NCBI RefSeq assembly: GCF_013408655.1
Contig: NZ_JACCBP010000001.1
Coordinates: 2,542,001 to 2,606,000 of the forward strand
DNA from: Pigmentiphaga litoralis
Lineage (GTDB): Bacteria > Pseudomonadota > Gammaproteobacteria > Burkholderiales > Burkholderiaceae_B
Reading direction: 5' to 3'
Length of the DNA: 64,000 nt
The notes beneath the pieces are model-generated. The model had not been told where the DNA came from and made no database searches. It saw only the letters and a program-made list of their open reading frames with translations. A program made the position numbers and the translations under genes. Shown one piece after another: positions 49,019-58,195 of this stretch (positions are counted from its first letter, which is position 1; the number at the start of each line of letters is the position of its first letter).

Positions 49019-50518
49019 TTACTCGTCAGCGCCCTGGAACTTTCTGAGTCCCTTGAAGACCAGTGGCGCGAACAATGCGACCACGGCCAGCAGCAACAGC
49101 ACGGCCGATCCCGGATTGGTAAAGAACACCATCGGGTCGCCCAGGCTGATCTGCAGGGCGCGGCGGAACTGGATTTCGGCCATGGGCCCCAGGATCAGGC
49201 CGACGATCATGGGCGCCACCGGGTAGTCCCAATAGCGCATGGCGTAGCCGACCAGGCCGAAGATCAGCAGCATGCCCAATTCCACGGCCGACGGGTTCGC
49301 GGCGAGCGTTCCCAGCAGCGCGAAGAGCAGGATGCCGGCATACAGCCAGTGCTGCGGAATGGCGAGCAGCTTGACCCACAGTCCCACCAGCGGCAGGTTC
49401 AGCAGCAACAGCATGGCATTGCCGATCAGGAAGCTGGCGATCAGGCCCCAGACCAGTTCGGGATTGGTGGTGAACAGCAGCGGTCCAGGCACCAGTCCGT
49501 ATTGCTGGAAGCCGGCCAGCAACATGGCGGCGGTCGCCGACGTGGGCAAGCCCAGCGACAGCAACGGCACCAGCGTGCCGGTGGCCGCGGCGTTGTTGGC
49601 CGCTTCCGGGCCGGCCACGCCTTCGATGGCGCCATGCCCGAATTCTTCCGGATGACGCGCCAGCTTGCGTTCGACGGTGTATGACAGCAGGGTCGGCACT
49701 TCGGCCCCGCCTGCCGGCAGCGCGCCGATCGGAAAGCCGATGGCAAAGCCGCGCAGCCAGCCTTTCCACGAACGCGACCAGTCTTCGCGTGTCATCCACA
49801 ACGAGCCTTTGACCGGGATCAGCTTTTCGGCCTGACCGTTGAAGCGGGACAAGACGAACAGCGTTTCCCCCACGGCAAACAGGCCCACCGCCAGGGTCGT
49901 GATCGAGATGCCATCGAGCAGCACGGGCACGCTGAAGTCCAGGCGCGATTGCCCGGTCAGCTTGTCGATGCCGATCAGGCCCAGCGTCAGGCCCAGCACC
50001 AGGCTGGTAAGACCCCGCATGACGGACGTCCCGAAGGTCGCGGCCACCGTGACAAACGCCAGCATCATCAACGCAAAGTAGTCCCAGGGACCGAAGTGCA
50101 CGGCAAGCTCGACCAGCCAGGGGGCAACCAGGGCCAGACCGATCGTTGCCAGGGTGCCGGCAAAGAACGAGCCGATGGCCGCGGTGGCGAGCGCGGGCCC
50201 GCCCCGGCCGGCGCGCGCCATCTTGTGCCCTTCGATGGCGGTGGCGATCGATGCCGCCTCTCCGGGGGTATTGAGCAGGATGGCGGTGGTGGAACTGCCG
50301 TACATGCCGCCGAAGTAGATACCGGCGAACATGATGAGCGAGCCCGTGGGATCGAGCTGGAAGGTGACAGGCAGGAGCAACGCGACCGTCAGGGACGGAC
50401 TGATGCCGGGAAGGATGCCGACCAGGGTGCCGAGCAGCACGCCGATACCTGCAAACAGCAGGTTCGACGGCGTTGCGGCCACCGCCAGGCCATTCAACAA
50501 CAATGACAAGGTATCCAT
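49019..50518 (-). CDS. tctA: Tripartite tricarboxylate transporter large permease TctA
   Basis: A 499-residue permease with about eleven or twelve membrane segments. Family signatures are [28 protein letters not shown] near the N-terminus, [20 protein letters not shown], and the repeat [39 protein letters not shown]. These Gly/Pro-rich stretches are the transport core. It works with TctB and a soluble receptor, using an ion gradient. It is the last gene of a tctCBA operon, two bases after tctB, and the only TctA in the window. Confidence 0.92.
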   Translation of the reverse strand: MDTLSLLLNGLAVAATPSNLLFAGIGVLLGTLVGILPGISPSLTVALLLPVTFQLDPTGSLIMFAGIYFGGMYGSSTTAILLNTPGEAASIATAIEGHKMARAGRGGPALATAAIGSFFAGTLATIGLALVAPWLVELAVHFGPWDYFALMMLAFVTVAATFGTSVMRGLTSLVLGLTLGLIGIDKLTGQSRLDFSVPVLLDGISITTLAVGLFAVGETLFVLSRFNGQAEKLIPVKGSLWMTREDWSRSWKGWLRGFAIGFPIGALPAGGAEVPTLLSYTVERKLARHPEEFGHGAIEGVAGPEAANNAAATGTLVPLLSLGLPTSATAAMLLAGFQQYGLVPGPLLFTTNPELVWGLIASFLIGNAMLLLLNLPLVGLWVKLLAIPQHWLYAGILLFALLGTLAANPSAVELGMLLIFGLVGYAMRYWDYPVAPMIVGLILGPMAEIQFRRALQISLGDPMVFFTNPGSAVLLLLAVVALFAPLVFKGLRKFQGADE

Positions 50519-50520
50519 GG

Positions 50521-51027
50521 TCAGTCCGCCGCCCGATACAGCACCGCTTCGACCAGGCCTTCAGGCAGGCTCAGCGACAGCAGTTGCGTGAAGAACAGCG
50601 ACGCCACCGTGGACAGCACCAGCCCGATGGCGATCGAGGTGATGCCCACCGGCTTGCCGAACGCACGCGCCGAGGCGACGAACATCAGGGTTGCCGCCAG
50701 GATGAAGCCGCCGTTGAAGGCGACGCAGACGATCGCGGCGATCCATCCACCGGTACACCATGCCAGGGCTGGCACATTGACGGGCGCAGTCGGCCTCGGC
50801 GCAAAGCGCCGCAGCTTGAACGCCTGGACCCAGTGCGCCAGGCCCAGGGCAATCAGCGCCACCGAGACCAGCCGCAAGGCCGCGGAAGGACCGACGCCCA
50901 TGGTGCCGGCCGACCGCAGGCCGCCGGCGTTGATGTACAGCGTGGCGGCCAGCGCAAAGAGGCCGACGCCGATGAAGAACGGCGCGCGCCAGGAACCGAA
51001 TACCGATTCGGGACGGGTGTCGTTCAT
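50521..51027 (-). CDS. tctB: Tripartite tricarboxylate transporter small subunit TctB
   Basis: A 168-residue protein with four hydrophobic segments, a short N-terminal [21 protein letters not shown] helix, a charged cytoplasmic loop ([10 protein letters not shown]) and a C-terminal [13 protein letters not shown] motif common in TctB. Sequence conservation in this family is low; position between tctC and tctA is the main support. Its start overlaps the tctC stop by four bases. Confidence 0.88.
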   Translation of the reverse strand: MNDTRPESVFGSWRAPFFIGVGLFALAATLYINAGGLRSAGTMGVGPSAALRLVSVALIALGLAHWVQAFKLRRFAPRPTAPVNVPALAWCTGGWIAAIVCVAFNGGFILAATLMFVASARAFGKPVGITSIAIGLVLSTVASLFFTQLLSLSLPEGLVEAVLYRAAD

Positions 51028-52001
51028 TTCACCAGTCCGATCGACGTCAGCGCTGCCGACACCCGCTCACGCTCGGCTTTCAGGAACGCGTCGAAGGCCG
51101 GGCCATCCAGATAGGCATCTTCCCAGCCGCGGGTCTTGAGCACGTTCTTCCATGCCGGGGTGGCCACGGCGCGCTGGATCGCGGCGCCCAATGCCTGGCG
51201 TTGCGCAGCGGTGATGTTGCTGCCTGCCACGACACCGCGCCAGTTGGTCAGCACGACGTCCAGGCCCTGCTCTTTCAGGGTGCCGGCCGACTCGCCTTCC
51301 ACCTTGCGGTCGCCCGACACGGCCAGGGCGCGCAGCTTGCCTGCCTTGATCTGGCTTTCGAACTCGTTGTAGCCCGACACGCCAGCCGTCACGCGCCCGC
51401 CCAGCATTTCGGCCAGCGCTTCGCCGCCGCCCGAGAACGGCACGTAGTTCAGTTTGCTGGTGTCGCCGCCCGCGGCCTTGGTGACCAGGCCTGCCAGGAT
51501 GTGGTCAGCGCCACCGGCCGAGCCGCCCGCCCAGACGACCTTGGCCGAATCGGCCTTGATGGCCTTGGCCAGGTCCGCCATGTTGCGGTAAGGCGACTGC
51601 GCGGGCACGACCACCACCAGCGGATCGGCGGTAAGGCGCGCGATCGGGGTCACGGCATCCAGGCCGACGGGCGCCTTGTTCATCAACACGGCGCCAACCA
51701 GGGTGATCCCCATCATCAGCGCCTGGTTGCCGTCCTTTTGCGCCGCACCGGCGAACTGGGCCAGGCCGATCGTGCCGCCCGCGCCAGGCACGTTGACCAC
51801 CTGGACAGACGGGACAATCTTTTCGGACATCAGGACTTGCTGGAGCGCGCGCGATGCGCCGTCCCATCCACCACCGGGAGCCGCAGGCGCAGTGAGCTTG
51901 ATTTGACGAGGTACGGATGCGTCAGCCGCGTGGGTAGGGGCGACAGCGAAACATGCCAGCGCCGTGAGGATGGCGGCGCAGGGTTTCTTGATGAAGTTCA
52001 C
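51024..52001 (-). CDS. tctC: Tripartite tricarboxylate receptor TctC
   Basis: A 325-residue exported receptor. The likely GTG start at 52001 has TGGAG upstream and yields a signal peptide ending [16 protein letters not shown]. The first pocket loop reads [22 protein letters not shown], with PGGGWD in place of the usual PAGGxxD, a mark of genuine TctC/citrate-type receptors; the second is [15 protein letters not shown]. With its own TctB and TctA it forms a complete uptake system for citrate or a related tricarboxylate. An upstream in-frame ATG at 52094 lacks a ribosome site. Confidence 0.9.
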   Translation of the reverse strand: MNFIKKPCAAILTALACFAVAPTHAADASVPRQIKLTAPAAPGGGWDGASRALQQVLMSEKIVPSVQVVNVPGAGGTIGLAQFAGAAQKDGNQALMMGITLVGAVLMNKAPVGLDAVTPIARLTADPLVVVVPAQSPYRNMADLAKAIKADSAKVVWAGGSAGGADHILAGLVTKAAGGDTSKLNYVPFSGGGEALAEMLGGRVTAGVSGYNEFESQIKAGKLRALAVSGDRKVEGESAGTLKEQGLDVVLTNWRGVVAGSNITAAQRQALGAAIQRAVATPAWKNVLKTRGWEDAYLDGPAFDAFLKAERERVSAALTSIGLVK

Positions 52002-52046
52002 GGTTTGGTCTCCAGAGTTGCTTGCGCAGATCGCAGCATCGTGTAA

Positions 52047-52072
52047 TTGCATTTTAGTTTTACGAAATGCAA
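52047..52072. promoter_or_regulatory. Inverted repeat TTGCATTT-N10-AAATGCAA upstream of tctC
   Basis: Perfect 8-base arms in the 264-base gap between tctC and the LysR gene, 46 bases upstream of the tctC GTG. Candidate operator or promoter-proximal regulatory site. Confidence 0.5.
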
Positions 52073-52080
52073 AGAGCGAG

Positions 52081-52096
52081 CTATGGTTTTCCATAG
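52081..52096. promoter_or_regulatory. Inverted repeat CTATGG-TTTT-CCATAG upstream of tctC
   Basis: A perfect 6-base-arm repeat 9 bases from the previous one. The two may be sites for one regulator of the tctCBA operon. The remaining 170 bases of this gap (52097-52265) show no gene or clear motif. Confidence 0.45.
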
Positions 52097-52265
52097 TCGA
52101 CTCTGAGCATTTGTTGCCGCGCAGGGCGTTCCGGAGATGTTTTGTGAGAGTGTTCCGGACCGGCCCGCAGCAAATGCCCGAAAGCCACGGCTGCGCTCAA
52201 GATGCCATTGCGCTGGGGCGGGGTCAACCGGTTTTCAGGTGGGGCCGGACGGGCCAACGTTTCCC

Positions 52266-53189
52266 CTAGATTCTTTCCCGTCGTTCATCGATGACCGCGA
52301 GCAAGGTCGTCGAGAACGCTTCCAGCGCGGTGGGCTGCTCGCGGCCCCGTTTCATGATCAGGTGGAAGGCGAGCGACAGCACGGGATCGGTCAGCGTGGC
52401 GACCGCCAGCTGCGCGCCGTGGCCCAGGGGCACGGCAAACGAGGGGACGATGGCCGGGCCGACGCCCGCGGCGGCCATACCGATCACCGACTCCAAGCGA
52501 TGCAGATGGATGCCGTCGCGGCGGGCCACGTTGCAGGCGGCGCGGCACTTGTCGATCTGCTGCTGCAGGTCGGCGGCGGGATGCAATTCGACGAAAGGCA
52601 CGTCGGGCAGGTCCTGCCACCGCAGGCGCTTGGGCAGGCGGCCGCGCGACCGCGCCCTGAGCGGACCCGTCCTGGCTTCGACATAGACGAGGTCGAAGTC
52701 GAACAGCGGCCGTCTCAACACATTGGGCACGCGCTTGGGAAACACCCCCAGCGCGCAGTCCAGTTCGCCGCTGCGCACCAGCGCTTCCAGTTCCGGCAGG
52801 GGCAGGTCCACGATATGCAAAGTGAGCGCGGGATGGGTCTGCTGCATGCGCATGTACACCAGCGGCATGACGCTGGCCGAGAAGATCGGTGGCACGCCAA
52901 TGCGCAGATGCATCCGGCGGCTTTCCGACAGCTGGCTCAGGACCGGTGCGATCGTTTCGATTTCGTCGACCACCTGGCGCGCGACGGGCACCAGCTTCTG
53001 ACCGGCTGGCGTGAGCCCGACCGAGCGGGTGGTGCGCTCGAACAGGCGGCAGGACAGCTGCGCTTCCATGTCCTGCATCATCAGGCTCAGGCCCGGCTGG
53101 CTGATGTGGATGCGCTCGGCCGCCCGCGTCATGCTGCGCGTCTCGACCACGGCAAGGAAGGCCTTGAAATGCCGGATGCTCAGATTCAT
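52266..53189 (-). CDS. LysR-type regulator, divergent from Bug receptor 7
   Basis: A 307-residue LTTR: FLAVVETRSMTRAAERIHISQPGLSLMMQDMEAQLSCRLFERTTRSVGLTPAG in the DNA-binding domain and a Cyn/CbbR-like effector domain (HLRIGVPPIF). The ATG at 53189 gives the usual MNLSIRHFKAF start; a GTG at 53195 is also in frame. Its location opposite Bug receptor 7 and a NicC-like monooxygenase suggests control of that pair. Direct repeats GACATAT (53215-53232) lie between them. Confidence 0.86.
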   Translation of the reverse strand: MNLSIRHFKAFLAVVETRSMTRAAERIHISQPGLSLMMQDMEAQLSCRLFERTTRSVGLTPAGQKLVPVARQVVDEIETIAPVLSQLSESRRMHLRIGVPPIFSASVMPLVYMRMQQTHPALTLHIVDLPLPELEALVRSGELDCALGVFPKRVPNVLRRPLFDFDLVYVEARTGPLRARSRGRLPKRLRWQDLPDVPFVELHPAADLQQQIDKCRAACNVARRDGIHLHRLESVIGMAAAGVGPAIVPSFAVPLGHGAQLAVATLTDPVLSLAFHLIMKRGREQPTALEAFSTTLLAVIDERRERI

Positions 53190-53214
53190 AAGCACGGACT
53201 ATGAATGGATTAGG

Positions 53215-53232
53215 GACATATATTAGACATAT
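53215..53232. repeat. Tandem GACATAT direct repeat
   Basis: GACATAT occurs at 53215-53221 and 53226-53232, an 11-base period, in the gap between divergent LysR and Bug genes. Same-face spacing suggests a possible regulator site; evidence is slight. Confidence 0.35.
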
Positions 53233-53292
53233 CGCCAGCGCCTTCCTACCATCCGTACACACAGCCGAAAAGGCGGGTTGAGGAGACAGACG

Positions 53293-54282
53293 ATGGCAGG
53301 CATTTCAACAGGGGTCGCGCTGCGGCTCGGGGCGACGGCCGTGGCGGCGGTCACCCTATCTTCAGCGGCCCTGGCGGCCGACGCAGCCTGGCCGGACCGG
53401 CCGGTGACGCTGGTCGTGCCGTACACCCCGGGCACCAGCATGGACACGCTGGCGCGGGCGATCGGGCCGAAGCTGTCGCAGCGCATCGGCCAGCCCGTCA
53501 TCGTGGAAAACCGCCCCGGGGCGAGCGGCAACATCGGCACCAGCTACGTGGCCAACGCCGCGGCCGACGGGCACACCTTGCTGATGACGGTCAGCACGTT
53601 CGTGATGAATCCCAGCCTGTTCAAATCCGTGCCTTACGACCCCGTGAAAAGCTTCGTCCCGGTGGGGCAGGTCGCGACCGGCGCGCTGGTGTTCGCGGTG
53701 ACTCCGGGGTTTGAAGCGACCACGCTGACCGAGGCCCTGCAGCGCTTCAAGTCGAAGCCGGGTCAGTACGCCTATGCGTCGCCGGGCAAAGGCACGCCGC
53801 AGCACCTGGCCATGGAGTTGTTCAAACTGAACGCTGGCGTGGACGTGCTGCACGTGCCCTACAGCGGTTCGGCCGGCGCGGTAACGGACTTGCTGGGCGG
53901 ACAGGTGCAGGCCATGATCCTGCCCGCCAATACCGCGCTGGGCTTCCGGCAGTCGGGCAAGCTGCGGGTGCTGGCCGCGACGCAGGCAACGCGGATTCCG
54001 GTCATGGCCGACGTGCCGACCCTGGCCGAGCAAGGGGTACGGGGCGCCGACGTGGACCTGTGGTTCGGCCTGCTGGCGCCCGCGCGCACGCCGGCGCAGG
54101 TCGTTGCAAAGATCAACCAGGAGGTCAACCAGGTGCTTGCGATGCCTGACGTCCAGGCAAACATGGACAAGCTGGGCCTGGTGGTCGCGCCCGGCACGCC
54201 CGACGCCTTCGGCAAGCTGGTTGCCGCCGAAACCACACGTTGGGCCAATGTCATCAAACAAGCCGGCATTACCGCAGACTAA
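53293..54282 (+). CDS. Bug-family solute receptor 7 (with NicC-like monooxygenase)
   Basis: A 329-residue receptor with a signal peptide ending SAALAADA, VTLVVPYTPGTSMDTLARAI and VENRPGASGNIG. The first loop reads TPGTSMD rather than PAGGxxD, a change at the ligand-binding position. GAGGAGAC precedes the ATG at 53293. The monooxygenase gene follows after 10 bases, so its ligand may be the monooxygenase substrate, such as a hydroxylated aromatic or pyridine carboxylate (inference). Confidence 0.87.
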   Translation: MAGISTGVALRLGATAVAAVTLSSAALAADAAWPDRPVTLVVPYTPGTSMDTLARAIGPKLSQRIGQPVIVENRPGASGNIGTSYVANAAADGHTLLMTVSTFVMNPSLFKSVPYDPVKSFVPVGQVATGALVFAVTPGFEATTLTEALQRFKSKPGQYAYASPGKGTPQHLAMELFKLNAGVDVLHVPYSGSAGAVTDLLGGQVQAMILPANTALGFRQSGKLRVLAATQATRIPVMADVPTLAEQGVRGADVDLWFGLLAPARTPAQVVAKINQEVNQVLAMPDVQANMDKLGLVVAPGTPDAFGKLVAAETTRWANVIKQAGITAD

Positions 54283-54292
54283 GGAAAGCATC

Positions 54293-55483
54293 ATGAACCA
54301 GAAACCCAGAGTGATCATTGCGGGAGCAGGCATCGGCGGCCTGACGGCAGCGGCATGCCTGCTGAAACGCGGCTATCCGGTGCAGATCTTCGAGCAGGCG
54401 TCCGCGCTGGCCGAGGTCGGCGCCGGCGTGCAATCGAGCGCCAACGCGGTCAAGGTGCTGATCGACCTTGGCCTGCGCGACGAACTGGAAAAGACCGCAG
54501 TGCGGCCCGAGGCTTTTGAATTCCGCCGCTACGACACGGCCGAACTCATGCACCGCATTCCCCTGGGCAAGCAGCATGAAGCGGCCAATGGCGCGCCCTA
54601 CTATCACATCCACCGGGCCGACTTGCACGAGTTGCTGGCCAAGGCGGTCATGGCGCTGGATCCCCACTGCATCCACCTGAAGGCCCGGGCGATCGGATTC
54701 GATCAGGGGCCCAAAGGTGTGGTGCTGCATCTGCACGACGGCCGGCAGGCGCTGGGCGATGTGCTGATCGGCGCCGATGGCATCAAGTCGGCGATCCGCA
54801 CGCAGATCCTGGGCCCGACGCCGGCAAGCTATACCGGCGACGTGGCATGGCGCGCCGTAATCCCGACGCACCGTCTGCCCGCCGACATCATGGACACGGT
54901 GTCCACCGTGTGGTGTGGCCCGAAGCGGCACGTGGTGATGTACTACCTGCGGGCGCGCACGCTGCTGAACTTTGCCGGCCTGGTCGAGCATCCGTTTGCC
55001 GAAGTCGAATCCTGGACGCAGAAGCGGCCGTGGGAAGACATGAAGGCGGACTTTGCCGGATGGCATCCGACCATCCAGACCGTGATCGACGCCATCGATC
55101 ACGACAGCTGCTATCGCTATGCCTTGAACGACCGGCCGCCGGTCGACAACTGGAGCGAGGGCCGCGCCACCCTGCTGGGGGACGCAGCGCACCCCACCCT
55201 GCCCTATCTGGCATCGGGCGCGGCGATGGCGATCGAAGACGGCGCGATACTGGCCCGGTCGCTGGATGCCCACGACGATGTCACCGAGGCCTTGCAGGTC
55301 TACCAACGCACGCGGCTGGACCGCACGGCGAAGGTGGTGCGCGAGTCGGCGGGCAACCGGGATCTGTATCGGATCGAAGACGTGGCCGCGATGCGGCAGG
55401 CATTCGCGGACAAGGACATGACCAAGACGCGCGCGCAGTGGTTGTATTCCTACGATCCGCTGTCGGTGACGCTGGCGGATTGA
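54293..55483 (+). CDS. FAD-dependent monooxygenase, NicC/salicylate-hydroxylase-like
   Basis: A 396-residue class A flavin monooxygenase. The FAD fold is VIIAGAGIGGLTAAACLLKRG, the DG motif is VLIGADGIKSAIR and the second FAD motif ATLLGDAAHPTLPYLASGAAMAIEDG. PYYHIHRADLHELL and the C-terminal RAQWLYSYDP resemble 6-hydroxynicotinate 3-monooxygenase NicC, which decarboxylates and hydroxylates its substrate; salicylate 1-hydroxylase is the alternative. AAGGAAAG precedes the ATG. It is co-transcribed with Bug receptor 7. Confidence 0.86.
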   Translation: MNQKPRVIIAGAGIGGLTAAACLLKRGYPVQIFEQASALAEVGAGVQSSANAVKVLIDLGLRDELEKTAVRPEAFEFRRYDTAELMHRIPLGKQHEAANGAPYYHIHRADLHELLAKAVMALDPHCIHLKARAIGFDQGPKGVVLHLHDGRQALGDVLIGADGIKSAIRTQILGPTPASYTGDVAWRAVIPTHRLPADIMDTVSTVWCGPKRHVVMYYLRARTLLNFAGLVEHPFAEVESWTQKRPWEDMKADFAGWHPTIQTVIDAIDHDSCYRYALNDRPPVDNWSEGRATLLGDAAHPTLPYLASGAAMAIEDGAILARSLDAHDDVTEALQVYQRTRLDRTAKVVRESAGNRDLYRIEDVAAMRQAFADKDMTKTRAQWLYSYDPLSVTLAD

Positions 55484-55486
55484 TCT

Positions 55487-56455
55487 TCAGGCGCTGGCGC
55501 TTTGGCGAAACAGCGCGATGATGGTCGCGCGCAGCCAGGTGTGCGACGGATCGTTGGTAAAGCGGCGGTCCCAATGCATGGCGACGCCGAACTTGCTGTT
55601 GGGCAGCACCACGGGCAGCACCGCGTGTTGCCGGGTGTTCATCAGGCGCCGTGCAATCGCCACCGGCATGATCACCGCCAGGTCCGTCTTGGCAATGAGG
55701 GTGGGCAAGGACAGGAAGTGCGCGCACCGCAGTGCCAGCTGCGACTCGATGCCCAGCTGATGCAGGATGCGCAGCGTTTCGGCATGGGAACTGACCGCCA
55801 CGTAGTCGAGCGATCGCAGGTCCTGCAAGGTGGGTGGGCCATCGTGCGCCTTGAGCAGCGGGTGCCCTGCCCGCACCACGACGGAATACCGGTCGCGGAT
55901 CAGTTCGACCTTTTCGGTATCCATGACGGACGGCAGATAGCCGAACGCAAAGTGGATCTTGCCGGTGGCCAGCGCATCGGCAATGTCTTCGTGCGGCAGC
56001 GGCGACGTTTCCACGCGAATGCCGGGCGCCTGCCGATGCAGGGCCGCGATCAGTTCCGGCAGCAGCCGGGCTTCGCCAATGTCGTTCAGGTGCAGGCGCA
56101 GCGTCATGCGTGACTGCGCCGGGTCGAATCGCTCGGCCCCTTTCAGCACGCCTTCGATCGCCGACAGCGAAGGCTGGATGACCGCCACCAGCTGTTCCGC
56201 GCGCAGCGTGGGCCGCACGCCGCTGCCCGATCGCACGAACAGAACATCCCCCACCGCCTGCCGCAGTCGCGCCAGCGCCTGACTGGCCGCGGGCTGGGAC
56301 AGGCCCACCGCGTCGGCACCCCGGCTGACGCTGCCAAGGCGATAGATGGCTTCGAACAATCGAAGCAGGTTCAGATCCAGGTCTTTCGCGCTGGTGTCTT
56401 CCCTGGTCGCGGTGCGTGCCGCCAGCCCCTTTGCCACTGCCGTCTCCTTATGCAT
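55487..56455 (-). CDS. LysR-type regulator, divergent from the decarboxylase operon
   Basis: A 322-residue LTTR of the NodD/LinR/NahR branch: LNLLRLFEAIYRLGSVSRGADAVGLSQPAASQALARLR in the helix-turn-helix and MTLRLHLNDIGEARLLPEL at the start of the effector domain. A 24-residue tail precedes the DNA-binding domain. It faces the benzoylformate-decarboxylase-like operon across 87 bases holding an AT-rich inverted repeat, so that operon is its likely target. It converges on the NicC-like gene with 3 bases between stops. Confidence 0.87.
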   Translation of the reverse strand: MHKETAVAKGLAARTATREDTSAKDLDLNLLRLFEAIYRLGSVSRGADAVGLSQPAASQALARLRQAVGDVLFVRSGSGVRPTLRAEQLVAVIQPSLSAIEGVLKGAERFDPAQSRMTLRLHLNDIGEARLLPELIAALHRQAPGIRVETSPLPHEDIADALATGKIHFAFGYLPSVMDTEKVELIRDRYSVVVRAGHPLLKAHDGPPTLQDLRSLDYVAVSSHAETLRILHQLGIESQLALRCAHFLSLPTLIAKTDLAVIMPVAIARRLMNTRQHAVLPVVLPNSKFGVAMHWDRRFTNDPSHTWLRATIIALFRQSASA

Positions 56456-56459
56456 CTAT

Positions 56460-56477
56460 CTAATATTCTCTTATTAG
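56460..56477. promoter_or_regulatory. Inverted repeat CTAATA-N6-TATTAG
   Basis: Perfect 6-base arms in an AT-rich stretch just upstream of the LysR start and about 65 bases before the decarboxylase gene. Likely LysR site and promoter region for both genes. Confidence 0.5.
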
Positions 56478-56542
56478 CTTCATATTATTGTTGAATAGTA
56501 CGCGCGCATCCACACTCCCTGCCACGACAGCAAGGAGTTTCG

Positions 56543-58156
56543 ATGGACCACCCTGTTTCACCCTCCGCCCACGACGACCGCATCACCGTGCGGGAAGCCG
56601 TATTCCGGCTGCTTCGCGATCTGGGCATGACGTCGATCTTCGGCAATCCCGGATCGACCGAACTGCCGATGTTCAAGGATTTTCCCGAAGACTTCGACTA
56701 CGTCCTGGCCCTGCAGGAATGCGTGGTGGTCGGGATGGCCGATGGCTACGCGCAGGCCACGCACAACGCGGCATTCGTGAACCTGCATTCGGCAGCGGGT
56801 GTCGGCCACGCCATGGGCAACATCTTTACCGCGCACAAGAACGGCACGCCGCTGGTGATCACGGCGGGTCAGCAGGCGCGATCGCTGCAGCCCTTCGATC
56901 CCTTCCTGGGATCCAATCAAGCGACCGAGCTTCCCAAGCCCTATGTGAAGTGGAGCGTGGAACCGGCGCGTGCCGAAGACGTGCCGCTGGCGATCGCGCG
57001 TGCCTATTACATCGCGATGATGCCGCCGTGCGGGCCGGTGCTGGTGTCGGTGCCTTCGGACGATTGGGACGTGCTGACGACCCCGGTGGAGGCGCGGCGC
57101 GTCAGCCGGCAGTTGCGGCCCGACGCCGACCTGCTGCAGGACATCGGGGCCGCCCTGGATGCGGCGGTGGCGCCCGCGATCGTGGTTGGCGCCGCAGTCG
57201 ATCGCGACGGTGCATGGAATGAAGCCGTCGCCTTTGCGGAACGGCATCAGGCCCGCGTGTACGTGGCGCCGATGTCAGGCCGGTGCAGCTTCCCGGAAGA
57301 TCATCCGCTATGGGGTGGTTTCCTGCCTGCCATGCGCGAGCGGATTGTTGAACGACTTGGCGGTCATGACGTCGTCTTTGCGCTGGGCGCCCCGGCGTTC
57401 ACCTACCACGTAGAAGGCGCCGGCCCGCATCTGCCAGCGCACGCCCGGCTGGTGCAACTGACCGATGACCCGCAGGTCGCAGCCCGCGCGCCGGTCGGCA
57501 CGTCGGTCGTCGGCAGCATTCGCCAGGGGCTGCGCGATCTGCTGGCACGGCCTGCGCCGGCCGAACGCAAGCCACCTGCGCCCCGCGTGCGCGCGCCCCG
57601 CCAGCCAGTGCCTGACGCCGAGGTCCGCTTGCCGGTGGACTGGGTGTTGCAGACCCTGAACGATCTGCGCCCCCGCGACAGCATCATCGTTGAAGAGGCC
57701 CCCAGTGCGCGGCCGCGCATTCACGAACATCTGCCGATCTACGCGTCGGAAACCTTCTACACCATGTGCAGCGGCGGACTGGGATTCGGCCTGCCCGCCG
57801 CGCTGGGCGTGGCCATGGGCAAGCCCGACAAGCGGGTGATCGCCCTGATCGGCGACGGGTCGACCATGTATGCCGTGCAGGCCTTGTGGACCGCCGCGCA
57901 GCGCAAGCTGCCCATGACCCTTCTGATCCTGAAGAACCAGCGCTATGCGGCGCTGCATGAATTTGCGCGGATCTTTGGCTACAAGCCCGGCGAGGCCGTG
58001 CCAGGCACCGCGCTGCCCGACATCGACTTCGTCGGGCTGGCTGCCGCCCAAGGCGTCGACGGCGTCAGCGTCGCCACGGCGGGCGCGTTCGAAGACGCAC
58101 TGGCCCGCGCGCTGGTATCGAGCGGACCCATGCTGATCGAAATCGACATCGCCTAG
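56543..58156 (+). CDS. Thiamine-diphosphate decarboxylase, benzoylformate-decarboxylase-like
   Basis: A 537-residue ThDP enzyme. Residues matching the benzoylformate decarboxylase active site are present: Ser38 in FGNPGSTELP, Glu59 in LALQE, His82 in NLHSAAG and His289 in GAPAFTYHVEG; the cofactor motif GDGSTMYAVQAL ending in LKNQ lies near residue 430. The expected reaction is decarboxylation of an aryl-2-oxo acid to an aldehyde, which the next gene (aldehyde dehydrogenase) can oxidise to an acid, as in the mandelate pathway. A mandelate dehydrogenase is not seen. First gene of a five-gene operon. Confidence 0.86.
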   Translation: MDHPVSPSAHDDRITVREAVFRLLRDLGMTSIFGNPGSTELPMFKDFPEDFDYVLALQECVVVGMADGYAQATHNAAFVNLHSAAGVGHAMGNIFTAHKNGTPLVITAGQQARSLQPFDPFLGSNQATELPKPYVKWSVEPARAEDVPLAIARAYYIAMMPPCGPVLVSVPSDDWDVLTTPVEARRVSRQLRPDADLLQDIGAALDAAVAPAIVVGAAVDRDGAWNEAVAFAERHQARVYVAPMSGRCSFPEDHPLWGGFLPAMRERIVERLGGHDVVFALGAPAFTYHVEGAGPHLPAHARLVQLTDDPQVAARAPVGTSVVGSIRQGLRDLLARPAPAERKPPAPRVRAPRQPVPDAEVRLPVDWVLQTLNDLRPRDSIIVEEAPSARPRIHEHLPIYASETFYTMCSGGLGFGLPAALGVAMGKPDKRVIALIGDGSTMYAVQALWTAAQRKLPMTLLILKNQRYAALHEFARIFGYKPGEAVPGTALPDIDFVGLAAAQGVDGVSVATAGAFEDALARALVSSGPMLIEIDIA

Positions 58157-58195
58157 ACCACGGCGACACCTTACCCATAACAAAGGAGACATCCC

